The notes beneath the pieces are model-generated. The model was not told where the DNA came from and made no database searches. It saw nothing but the letters and a program-made list of their open reading frames with translations. Positions 1 through 8,075 of a stretch of DNA of 64,000 nucleotides are shown here, one piece after another. This DNA is from DATNPH01 sp036703315 (GTDB taxonomy: Bacteria; Cyanobacteriota; Cyanobacteriia; Cyanobacteriales; Coleofasciculaceae), in NCBI GenBank assembly GCA_036703315.1, contig DATNPH010000008.1:1-64000 (forward strand), given 5' to 3'. The position numbers and the translations under genes are program-made. The number at the start of each line of letters is the position of its first letter. The stretch's first letter is position 1.

Positions 1-192
1 TGTATAACTTTCAAACTATTAGTTTTTCTAGGTTCGGGGCGCTGGGGTCGCTTGGGCTTCCCTTGAGCGCATTTACCAATGTACATCCCCTACCCACAAG
101 TGTCAACCCTTTCTCTAAAAAAAATTTTGACGCGCTAAAACCCAGTTATGACAAAGCATTTGCGCAACAATGTATTTTGGGCATGACTGAGT

Positions 193-197
193 GGAGG
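193..197 (+). promoter_or_regulatory. Ribosome binding site deciding the glyQ start
   Basis: GGAGG, 5 nt before GTG 203. It overlaps the alternative GTG start at 191 and therefore favours 203. Confidence 0.7.
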
Positions 198-202
198 AAT
201 CT

Positions 203-1081
203 GTGAATTTTCAGTTAGTGATTGTTACGCTACATCAGTTCTGGAGTGAGCGCGGTTGCCTAATTGCTCAACCCTATGATATTGAGAAAGGGGCAGGAAC
301 CAAGAATCCTCATACATTTTTAAGAGCAATTGGGCCTGAACCTTGGTCAGTTGCTTACGTTGAGCCTTGCCGACGACCAACAGATGGACGATACGGCGAA
401 AATCCAAATCGCTTCCAACACTACTATCAGTATCAAGTTCTGATTAAACCTTCACCCGACAATATTCAGGGCATTTATCTGGATTCCTTGAGGGCTTTAG
501 GAATTCATCCGGAAGATCACGATATTCGCTTTGTGGAGGATAACTGGGAAGACGCGACAGTAGGAGCTTGGGGAACTGGCTGGGAAGTCTGGCTAGACGG
601 GATGGAAATTACCCAATTTACTTACTTTCAACAATGTGGTGGAATTGATTGTCGCCCCGTCTCAATTGAAATCACCTATGGTCTGGAGCGATTAACTATG
701 TATCTTCAAAATGTAGATGCCTTCACCAAAATCCACTGGAATGACCGCCTGACCTATGGGGATGTTCATTTACAAGGAGAGGTTGAGCAGTGTGCCTATA
801 ACTTTGAGGCATCAAATCCAGATTTGTTATTTACGCTGTTTGGCTTGTACGAACGAGAAGCCGAGCAATTGCTTCAACGTGGGTTGGTTCTACCTAGTCT
901 TGACTACATCTTGAAGTGTTCTCACACTTTTAATCTACTGGATGCGAGAGGCGTTATTTCAGTAACGGAGCGCACACGTTACATCGGCAGAATTCGCAAC
1001 CTAGCTAAACAAGTTGCCCAACTCTATTTGCAACAGCGGGAAACTCTGGGGTTCCCACTATTACCGATTGCTGTTGATTGA
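203..1081 (+). CDS. glyQ: Glycyl-tRNA synthetase alpha subunit
   Basis: Catalytic alpha subunit of the bacterial two-subunit (alpha2beta2) glycyl-tRNA synthetase, which charges tRNA-Gly in the cytoplasm. The protein (292 aa) is close to the family length and nearly all of it is family signature: QFWSERGCLIAQPYD near the N terminus, GPEPWSVAYVEPCRRPTDGRYG, NRFQHYYQYQVLIKPSP and the active-site region MEITQFTYFQQCGG. A GTG four codons upstream (191) is in frame, but the GTG at 203 is chosen because GGAGG lies 5 nt before it and because known GlyQ proteins begin MNFQ. The beta subunit gene glyS is not adjacent, which is normal in cyanobacteria. Confidence 0.96.
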   Translation: MNFQLVIVTLHQFWSERGCLIAQPYDIEKGAGTKNPHTFLRAIGPEPWSVAYVEPCRRPTDGRYGENPNRFQHYYQYQVLIKPSPDNIQGIYLDSLRALGIHPEDHDIRFVEDNWEDATVGAWGTGWEVWLDGMEITQFTYFQQCGGIDCRPVSIEITYGLERLTMYLQNVDAFTKIHWNDRLTYGDVHLQGEVEQCAYNFEASNPDLLFTLFGLYEREAEQLLQRGLVLPSLDYILKCSHTFNLLDARGVISVTERTRYIGRIRNLAKQVAQLYLQQRETLGFPLLPIAVD

Positions 1082-1286
1082 GAACTTGCCAGTTCAACAA
1101 AATTCGGCAGGAGTTGCCACTGATGCACGTAGCGTCAAGTATGGGTAGTTGACTCAAAACTGGATAAGAGCAGCCACTAGATTGATTTTTGGAACTTCAC
1201 TCTTGTAACTTAAGCTTGGTTAGATTGTTCAGAAGGATTGCTGCTGAGACAGCAGACCTGAGACATGAGAGGAGGGTTTAAAATCA

Positions 1287-1766
1287 ATGGCAAATTTGAG
1301 CCAGCTATTAGAACCAATTGCCAGGCAATTTCGGAATTTAGGCATTCCTGAGCCAATTGTACATTGGGGACACCCATTGATGATGGCAATTGTAGTGTTC
1401 GTGATGGGTAGCTTTGTGGGGTTAGCCGGCTGGCGCGGACGGGTAGTAGCAGATTACAAAGCCGCTAGCAAAAGTCGATCTGACCACCGCAAGCTTGCAC
1501 CGTGGATGTTTCTGTTCCTAGCAACGGGTTATACTGGCGGACTGTTGGCATTAGTCATGAAGCATCAGCCAATTCTGGAAAGTCCACACTTCTGGACAGG
1601 CTCAACCGTACTAGTTTTGTTAGCAGCTAATGGTGTTATTTCATTGACTGGCTTTGGGGGTAACAAAGCGGTGATGCGTACTGTTCATGCTTATTTAGGA
1701 AGCACGGCACTTTGTCTGCTGTTCCTTCATGCTGTACTGGGATTGAAGCTGGGTTTAGCAATCTGA
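1287..1766 (+). CDS. DUF4079 family membrane protein
   Basis: Small integral membrane protein (159 aa) of the cyanobacterial/plastid DUF4079 family; function unknown. About four hydrophobic helices are visible, near residues 28-46, 70-90, 98-120 and 130-155. Conserved-looking features are the HWGHP motif before helix 1 and H134/H148 around the last helix, a spacing that could suit haem binding as in cytochrome b561-like folds (inference only). A purine-rich GAGGAGGG precedes the ATG. Its TGA stop shares a base with the ATG of comEC (TGATG), so the two are probably translated as a coupled pair. Confidence 0.85.
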   Translation: MANLSQLLEPIARQFRNLGIPEPIVHWGHPLMMAIVVFVMGSFVGLAGWRGRVVADYKAASKSRSDHRKLAPWMFLFLATGYTGGLLALVMKHQPILESPHFWTGSTVLVLLAANGVISLTGFGGNKAVMRTVHAYLGSTALCLLFLHAVLGLKLGLAI

Positions 1767-4129
1767 TGAATCCTGCTACTGGTGCTCTACTAAGTTTGGC
1801 TTTTATTCTTGGTCTACTGTCTACAGCCAGTCTAGGTTTACTGACTCGTGCCGTTCTGTGGAAAGTAGATTCTTTCGTTTTTCTGAGCGTAGCTATATTT
1901 GTCTTAGGAGTAGTCGCGGCGATCGCTGTACCTCGGTTCTGGCGAACTGGACCAAGAGCGAGATTATGGATAGCAGCTGGAATAGTTGCAGCCTTAGCGC
2001 CTATCTACTTTCAAATGCGGGTACCGCAACCCACCTCGAATGACATCAGCCAGTTTGTTCGATCAGCTAGTGGCACCGTGCAAGAGCAAGTCGTTACCGT
2101 TCAGGGCAAGGTTGAGAGTATTCCCCGCCTTACACGCTCCTCAAGAGGGCAATTTTGGTTAAAAGCTACTCAACTGAATGAGGTTGAAAGTATTAACAAC
2201 ACCGGTGCTACCAGTAAGGGAGTGACGGGTAAGTTATATGTGACGGTACCCCTACTTCAGGCGACTGGCCTTTATCCTGATCAAAATGTTGCCGTCACAG
2301 GCGTCTTATATAAACCTAAACCTACGTTAAATCCAGGAGCTTTTGACTTTGGGGCTTATTTAGCAAGAGAAGGTACTTTCGCGGGTTTCAGTGGGCGTCA
2401 AGTCACTGAGTCTGACACACAGCAAAAACATAAATGGGGATGGTGGGTATTGCGACAGCAAATAACCCGCTCTCAAGTGCGTTGGCTTGGTAGCCCGGCT
2501 GGACAGCTCCTCAGCTCAATGGTTTTGGGTAATCGAGCGGTAGATATACCTTATGATATCCGTGACCAGTTTGTTCGGGCAGGATTGGCACATACTTTAG
2601 CGGCTTCTGGGTTTCAAACGTCTTTGATTCTGGGCTTGGTAGTAGCGTTAACTAAGCGTTTTTCGGTAAAAACGCAGTTGGGTCTTGGAACTTTTGCCCT
2701 AGTGGTTTTTGTTTGCTTAACTGGATTGCAGCCCTCGGTAATGCGCGCAGCACTTATGGGCATTGGGGCGTTAGTTGCTCTTGTAACTCAAAGACAAGTA
2801 AAGCCATTGGGATCGCTTTTAGTAGCAGCCACCCTCTTGCTCTTATTTAATCCCCTTTGGATTTGGGATTTGGGATTTCAGTTGAGCTTTTTAGCCACAC
2901 TGGGATTGCTAGTCACGGTACCCCCCTTATCAAAGCAATTGGACTGGCTGCCTCCAGCGATCACCTCATTGATCACAATTCCACTTGCTGCCTCACTATG
3001 GACATTACCCTTGCAACTGTATGTCTTTGGTATGGTGGCACCATACAGCCTCGCAGCAAATATTACTTCTGCTCCGTTAATTACCGTTATTAGTATTGGT
3101 GGCGTCATCAGTGCCCTAGCCGCATTAATCTCACCGATAGCAGGAAGCGCCATTGCCTTCGTGCTAAGTTATCCTACTCAGATATTGATGGCGCTGGTAC
3201 GATTTTTCAATGAGTTGCCAGGAAGTGCAGTAGCACTTGGGACAATTTCCCTCATACAACTATTGCTACTATACGGGTTAATTTGGATAAGCTCTATTAG
3301 CGCTCGTGCGCGACGACGATGGTGGTTAGCAGCTCTGCTTGCTGTAGCTTTAGTGGCGCTACCTGTATGGAAAACAAAAACAGCACAGTTTCGAGTAACA
3401 GTATTAGCTACAGCTCAAGAACAAGTTTTGGTCATTCAAGACCATGCGCAAGTCGCATTAGTTAACAGTGGGGAAACTGATACAGTAAACTTCACAGTAC
3501 TACCTTTTCTGCAGCAGCAGGGTGTTAATCAAATTGATTGGGCTGTGGCTCTCGATTCACAACCTCGCCTCAGAAATGGCTGGCTTCAGTTGTTAGCGGG
3601 TCTTCCAGTTAAGACATTTTACGATATTGCTGATTCACAACCTCCATTAGCGAATAACCAGACAAAGGATTCTACCGCCTCTTTTACGATCGCTAGTACG
3701 GTTCAATCGCAACGAGGGAACTACCAGCCGCTGTCAACAGGTCAATCAACCTCAGTTGGTTCTACAACAATTGAATTGATAAACGCTAAACCACCAATAT
3801 TACGGTTGCAAATTCGTCAGCAGAGTTGGTTACTACTGGGAGAAATTAAGCCAGATGACCAAAAACAACTCTTAAAAACTGATCGTCTCCCACCTAGCCA
3901 AGTACTGTGGTGGTCTGGAGAGCTTTTAACCTCAGAATTATTAGAAGCAGTAAAACCTAAAGTCGCGATCGCTTCATCCAACACAGTAGACTCAGAAGCA
4001 GCGCAGCTACTGAGAAAACTCAAAATCCCGCTCTATTGGACTGGTCGGGATGGTGCGGTACAGTGGACACCTAATAGTGGTTTTGAAACAACCCTTGAGG
4101 CAATCAACAGTGACGCTTCATTACTGTAG
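1766..4129 (+). CDS. comEC: ComEC/Rec2-family DNA uptake channel
   Basis: Inner-membrane channel family that carries single-stranded DNA into the cytoplasm during natural transformation. The 787-aa protein has N-terminal helices, an OB-like DUF4131 region (about 90-215), the multi-helix competence domain (about 240-510, including MVLGNRAVDIP and HTLAASG) and a soluble C-terminal domain (about 560-787). The frame is open from 1712, but ATG 1766 is chosen because it overlaps the upstream stop as TGATG and begins at the first membrane segment. The C-terminal part sits where ComEC proteins carry a metallo-beta-lactamase fold, but no HxHxDH metal motif is visible, so nuclease activity is doubtful. 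The channel assignment is secure; present-day competence is not shown. Confidence 0.9.
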   Translation: MNPATGALLSLAFILGLLSTASLGLLTRAVLWKVDSFVFLSVAIFVLGVVAAIAVPRFWRTGPRARLWIAAGIVAALAPIYFQMRVPQPTSNDISQFVRSASGTVQEQVVTVQGKVESIPRLTRSSRGQFWLKATQLNEVESINNTGATSKGVTGKLYVTVPLLQATGLYPDQNVAVTGVLYKPKPTLNPGAFDFGAYLAREGTFAGFSGRQVTESDTQQKHKWGWWVLRQQITRSQVRWLGSPAGQLLSSMVLGNRAVDIPYDIRDQFVRAGLAHTLAASGFQTSLILGLVVALTKRFSVKTQLGLGTFALVVFVCLTGLQPSVMRAALMGIGALVALVTQRQVKPLGSLLVAATLLLLFNPLWIWDLGFQLSFLATLGLLVTVPPLSKQLDWLPPAITSLITIPLAASLWTLPLQLYVFGMVAPYSLAANITSAPLITVISIGGVISALAALISPIAGSAIAFVLSYPTQILMALVRFFNELPGSAVALGTISLIQLLLLYGLIWISSISARARRRWWLAALLAVALVALPVWKTKTAQFRVTVLATAQEQVLVIQDHAQVALVNSGETDTVNFTVLPFLQQQGVNQIDWAVALDSQPRLRNGWLQLLAGLPVKTFYDIADSQPPLANNQTKDSTASFTIASTVQSQRGNYQPLSTGQSTSVGSTTIELINAKPPILRLQIRQQSWLLLGEIKPDDQKQLLKTDRLPPSQVLWWSGELLTSELLEAVKPKVAIASSNTVDSEAAQLLRKLKIPLYWTGRDGAVQWTPNSGFETTLEAINSDASLL

Positions 4130-4151
4130 TCTTAAACAAGACACAGGCAAA

Positions 4152-4184
4152 GACTATCTTGAGGAAACCCTTAAGGCGATAGTC
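4152..4184 (+). terminator. Hairpin after comEC
   Basis: GACTAT+CTTGAGG pairs with CCTTAAG, a 3-nt bulge, then ATAGTC: 13 pairs (one G-U) around a 4-nt loop, 22 nt after the comEC stop. No strong U-run follows, so it may be a transcript-end stabiliser rather than a classical intrinsic terminator. Confidence 0.35.
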
Positions 4185-4381
4185 CATAAATTTATTTGAT
4201 GAAAAAATAAAAGCCTAATTTATCAAAATCTAAAAACAAACTACCTCTAATATTGATGAGGAACAAAACTGGCGTTGTTAGCATCAATACTACTAAGGCT
4301 AGTTTAATGCAATTCTCTTGTTAGAAATTAAACGGTTAGGTATTCTCTCAATACTAAAAGTTATTTTTGGAGAAATCAGTT

Positions 4382-4726
4382 ATGCAAGATTCGGGCGAAA
4401 AGCTTCCCCTTAACCTATGTGCTACAATCAAATGTCTGTTTTTTGAATTTAAGCCTAATAGTGGTAGATGCACAAGATATAGAAATGCTTGTGAATGTCA
4501 TTTAAATACTGTGGCTTCTTTTCAGTCTGATGGGTATTGGTTGTTTACATCTAATGAAAGCGAACTTCAACCGATTAAAAAGGCTAACGACCACTTTTTG
4601 GCTAAGGACAAGGCGAGCCAAAGACTATTAAAGGATTTATCTACAAAGACCTCTCAATCTCAAAGAGGCAATATGGAGAATAAGGTTTCCTCAATGAAGC
4701 AAGTGGGAATACCAACAGGCGGGTAA
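4382..4726 (+). CDS. Hypothetical small protein
   Basis: Unrecognised protein of 114 aa. The first half contains four cysteines (C14, C19, C34, C39 approximately); the second half is polar, rich in Lys/Ser/Gln, without membrane segments. ATG 4382 is chosen over a TTG five codons upstream because GGAG lies 9 nt before it. It stands alone between comEC and the convergent ABC permease gene. It could be a lineage-specific gene or a chance reading frame; the ribosome-binding site is the main argument for reality. Confidence 0.4.
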   Translation: MQDSGEKLPLNLCATIKCLFFEFKPNSGRCTRYRNACECHLNTVASFQSDGYWLFTSNESELQPIKKANDHFLAKDKASQRLLKDLSTKTSQSQRGNMENKVSSMKQVGIPTGG

Positions 4727-4896
4727 TAAAGATAGTCTCGTTTGCTCAGTCTTTTGTCAGGGACAGAAGCCTATTAGAGAAGTTCGGAATTAGCGATTTA
4801 GAATGAAATCTCCAAATCGTCTTCCCCATCAAGGAAAATCGTTGATTAGTTATATGGAGAATAACCCATTGATTGATGGCTGATTAGAGACTGCGA

Positions 4897-5769
4897 TTAG
4901 TCTTGCTGGTGAGCAAATTGGTAAGCACCAATGATGGAGAGCGCGATCGCAGCAGCAAGTAATATTGGTAGAGAGTACCAAGGAAACTCAGATAACGGTA
5001 GGTAAGCAGCCGCCCGGAGTCCAATACTGGTATAGGTTAGCGGCAGTAAATACACAATCACTTTTAGCACTACTGGTAGGGTTGATGGGTCAAAAAAAGT
5101 TGCTCCCAAAAACGACATAGGGACTATCAAAAAGTTGTTGTAAAGACCAACTCCTTCAAGGGACTTCACATTTAACCCGATAATCACCCCTAAACCAGCA
5201 AACACGGCACAATTGAGCACGAGCAATAGCAAAAACAAGGGGTTAAGAAAGCTCCAGATCTTACCCGTGAATAGAAGTGCTACTAAAATCACAGAACCTG
5301 AAGTCATCATCCCCCGCACAATTCCAGCAAGCATTCTGCCTAAAAACAACGCCAAGGGATGTATAGGCACCAGTAATGTTTCCTCAAATGTTTTAGTGTA
5401 GAGCCGTTCGCCGCAAATGGAAAAGGTTGTACCACTAAAGCAGATTGTCATCGACGACAGCGCTACCATTCCTGGCAAAATAAACTGCAAATAGTTGTCA
5501 CCAGCCGCAGGTTTCATGGCAGCGTCTAGGGCACTCCCTAGCCCTAAACCAAATCCTAGAATGTAAATCAGCGGAGACACCAATCCAGCGGCGGCAATTT
5601 GTATAAGCCGTACTCGCAAGTCCAACCACTCTCCCCAGAAGACGGTAAGGCTGTCGGTGAGGAGGGTTTTCAACTGCAAGCTTTTGAAGGTTTTAATCGA
5701 CGGAGGCACAGAAAGAGATTTCACGAGCTTAGGTTTAATCATGGAAGTATTTTTATTATTACTTAACAT
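4897..5769 (-). CDS. ABC-2 type transporter permease
   Basis: Membrane-spanning half of an ABC-2 family exporter (NodJ/DrrB-like). The 290-aa protein has a roughly 40-residue cytoplasmic N terminus followed by six hydrophobic segments. The segment LVSPLIYILGFGLGLGSALD and the FILPGMVALSSMTICFSGTTFSI region are typical of the family. No ATPase gene is adjacent, so the partner is encoded elsewhere, as is common for cyanobacterial ABC-2 permeases. The substrate cannot be told. The start is uncertain: ATG 5769 has no clear ribosome-binding site, and a second ATG nine codons in is also possible. Confidence 0.88.
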   Translation of the reverse strand: MLSNNKNTSMIKPKLVKSLSVPPSIKTFKSLQLKTLLTDSLTVFWGEWLDLRVRLIQIAAAGLVSPLIYILGFGLGLGSALDAAMKPAAGDNYLQFILPGMVALSSMTICFSGTTFSICGERLYTKTFEETLLVPIHPLALFLGRMLAGIVRGMMTSGSVILVALLFTGKIWSFLNPLFLLLLVLNCAVFAGLGVIIGLNVKSLEGVGLYNNFLIVPMSFLGATFFDPSTLPVVLKVIVYLLPLTYTSIGLRAAAYLPLSEFPWYSLPILLAAAIALSIIGAYQFAHQQD

Positions 5770-5815
5770 TTTCTATATCAGCTTTACCTAAGGCACTTCA
5801 TTGAATAAAAAATTT

Positions 5816-5844
5816 CCCGTTATAACTTGTTAGGCTTTAACGGG
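5816..5844 (-). terminator. Possible terminator of the M20 gene
   Basis: CCCGTTA and TAACGGG form a 7-bp inverted repeat with a 15-nt loop. Read on the minus strand it is followed by AAATTTTTTATT. It lies between the amidohydrolase stop and the permease start, consistent with separating the two transcripts. The loop is long, so confidence is moderate. Confidence 0.4.
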
Positions 5845-5986
5845 AGAGTATCAAAATGTTAGAGTGGTGCTTAACTAGAAGGATTTAGTAATGAAATGAT
5901 ATTTCATCCGTCCCAGGGTAGTGATTACTCAAAGAGATTTATATGGGGACGGCTTCAAGATTGTTGTCAACTACCTTAAGGTAGGA

Positions 5987-7201
5987 TTAATAGCTACAAA
6001 ATTTTTCTACGCAGCGAACAAAGATTTCAACACCCATCCCTAAAGCTGTTTCATCAAAGTCAAATCGAGGATGATGATGGGGATAGGCTAAATTTTTAGT
6101 AGGGTTAGCAGAACCTAGAAAGAAATAGCAACCTGGCACCTTTTGAAGGAAAAATGCCATATCTTCACCACCCATAGTTTGGCATTCTGGCACAATTCCT
6201 GCTGGGGCTTCCACAACATCTAACGCTACTGAGCACACAAGTTCAGCCATCTTGGCATCATTAATTACTGGCGGATAAAGTGACTCATAATTTAGCTCAT
6301 AACTTGCGCCGTGGCTCTGGCAAACACCACCAATCACTTGCTCAATTCGCTTACCAAAATAGCCTTCTAGCTTCGGGTTGAAATACCGAACTGTGCCACT
6401 CATGCGTGCTGTATCAGCTATTACATTGAGGGCTGTACCGGCATGAATTGTACCTACGGTAACAACGGCTGATTCAATGGGGTCAATATTGCGAGCTACG
6501 ATAGTTTGTAAAGCATTGACAATTTGGGCACTCACGACAATTGAATCGACAGTTTGGTGGGGCATTGCACCGTGTCCACCTTTGCCCAAAATTGTGCAAT
6601 GAAAACATTCTACCGCTGCCATTAAGGCACCACTTCGGACGCCAACTGTGCCAAGAGGGAGATTGTTCCACAGATGCAGACCAATAATGGCGTCTACGTC
6701 GGGATTTTTCAGGACGCCCTCTTCAACCATTGGCTTGGCACCCCCTGGCCCTTCTTCCGCAGGTTGGAAAATGATTTTTACAGTACCAGCAAAGTCTTCT
6801 CGGTGTTGGGTGAGATAGTAAGCAGTACCGAGTGCGATCGCGGTATGCCCATCATGACCACAAGCATGCATGACGCCATCGTGTTGTGAGCGGTAGGCTA
6901 CATCGTTTGCCTCTTGAATGGGTAAGGCATCCATATCCGCCCGAATTGCCAGTACTGGGCCGGGGCGATCGCTGTTGATTGTTGCTACAATTCCTGTCTT
7001 GGCAATGCCAGTTTTATGCTCAATTCCCCATTCCTGCAAGTTTTGTGCAATCACTTGAGCCGTTAGCTGTTCTTTAAAAGCTAATTCCGGTCGCTGATGA
7101 AGATGCCTGCGCCACTCCACCAGTTGGGGCTGCAATGCTTGAATATCGGGTCTGATCTGAGCTAAGTTGACCGAATGGGGATTAGGAAAAGTAGAAACCA
7201 T
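5987..7201 (-). CDS. M20 family amidohydrolase
   Basis: Metal-dependent amidohydrolase of the peptidase M20D group (hippurate hydrolase / N-acyl-amino acid hydrolase type), 404 aa. Metal-site features are visible: HACGHDGH with C114 and H116, the EEGPGG acidic pair near residue 150, GLHLWN, and the C-terminal MGGEDMAFF. The dimerisation domain lies roughly at 195-305. Likely substrates are N-acylated or conjugated amino acids, but the specificity cannot be read from the sequence. A 14-bp palindrome (CTACCTTAAGGTAG, 5971-5984) sits just after the stop. Confidence 0.92.
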   Translation of the reverse strand: MVSTFPNPHSVNLAQIRPDIQALQPQLVEWRRHLHQRPELAFKEQLTAQVIAQNLQEWGIEHKTGIAKTGIVATINSDRPGPVLAIRADMDALPIQEANDVAYRSQHDGVMHACGHDGHTAIALGTAYYLTQHREDFAGTVKIIFQPAEEGPGGAKPMVEEGVLKNPDVDAIIGLHLWNNLPLGTVGVRSGALMAAVECFHCTILGKGGHGAMPHQTVDSIVVSAQIVNALQTIVARNIDPIESAVVTVGTIHAGTALNVIADTARMSGTVRYFNPKLEGYFGKRIEQVIGGVCQSHGASYELNYESLYPPVINDAKMAELVCSVALDVVEAPAGIVPECQTMGGEDMAFFLQKVPGCYFFLGSANPTKNLAYPHHHPRFDFDETALGMGVEIFVRCVEKFCSY

Positions 7202-7326
7202 TTTTTTAATCTCTATAAAAAAATCAGGTTCAAAATCATAACAATATTTTGATTAAATCGGTAGGCTTATACTGGCTTTCGCTAGGACTACCGTAACCAA
7301 AGCTAGTAAATTTTTTCATTTTCAGT

Positions 7327-7821
7327 TCACTGCCTTTGTAATTCTCTTGGGCTGTTTTCTGCCACAAAATTAGGTCTTTTAGAATCAAATAGTCCTGCCT
7401 GTTTCGTTTTCCAGTACTCACTCAAAAAATGAATTTGTTTCAAGCCAACCATTAAATTTAAACCGGGGACAAAAATCCACCAGACGACAAGCGGTTCTTT
7501 CAATCCTTCTCGACGATAAAGTTCGTTGACAGTTCTGTACAGCCTAAACTGGACAATGTAAATCCAGGCAATACCCAGTAGGGAAAACCAACCAAACCAT
7601 CCAGGAACGTCTGGGTCAAGTACCCATAAAGCCTGTGGTACGGCTACACCTAAAACAAAGGGAAGTAAGCACAGTGTACCTGACCATCCATAGCCGTTAT
7701 AGCGTCGCAATTCTTCTTGGATAATCCACTTATACCAGCCGTAGTAGAGCATTAAGGTGGCAATCGAGAACAGCATGACTTGCCACAGAGGGCGGGGTTT
7801 GCCTAATGGCTGGTTAGACAT
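7327..7821 (-). CDS. Small multi-pass membrane protein
   Basis: Protein of 164 aa with about four hydrophobic segments (near residues 12-30, 45-68, 75-95 and 108-128), rich in Trp and Tyr. The N-terminal pattern LWQVMLFSIATLMLYYGWYKW resembles DUF4234-type proteins, but I regard that as tentative. It is encoded upstream of the M20 gene on the same strand with a 125-bp gap, so co-transcription is possible. No function can be assigned. Confidence 0.7.
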   Translation of the reverse strand: MSNQPLGKPRPLWQVMLFSIATLMLYYGWYKWIIQEELRRYNGYGWSGTLCLLPFVLGVAVPQALWVLDPDVPGWFGWFSLLGIAWIYIVQFRLYRTVNELYRREGLKEPLVVWWIFVPGLNLMVGLKQIHFLSEYWKTKQAGLFDSKRPNFVAENSPRELQRQ

Positions 7822-8075
7822 AATTTGTGTTACTTTTACTTTAACTTCGTTTTATTTTTCTTTACAATATATTAACTTTAAAGAAAAAACTATACAATTC
7901 TGTGCAAAGCCTTGCGATCATTAATCGTCTCTCTCCAAAGCAGTAACAGAATTCAATCTACCCAAAGGCAGATTGACGCAGCAGCATAAAACCACTCCAA
8001 TCTGTCTAGGGACTGATTAAGAATTTTTAAAGGGGACATGTCAGGCTTAGAAACTTAAGTAACTCTTTAGAGGAA

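Noticed and set aside
127..152. TTGACG with TATGAC as a glyQ promoter
   Set aside because: The spacing is too short (14 nt) for a standard sigma-70 promoter.
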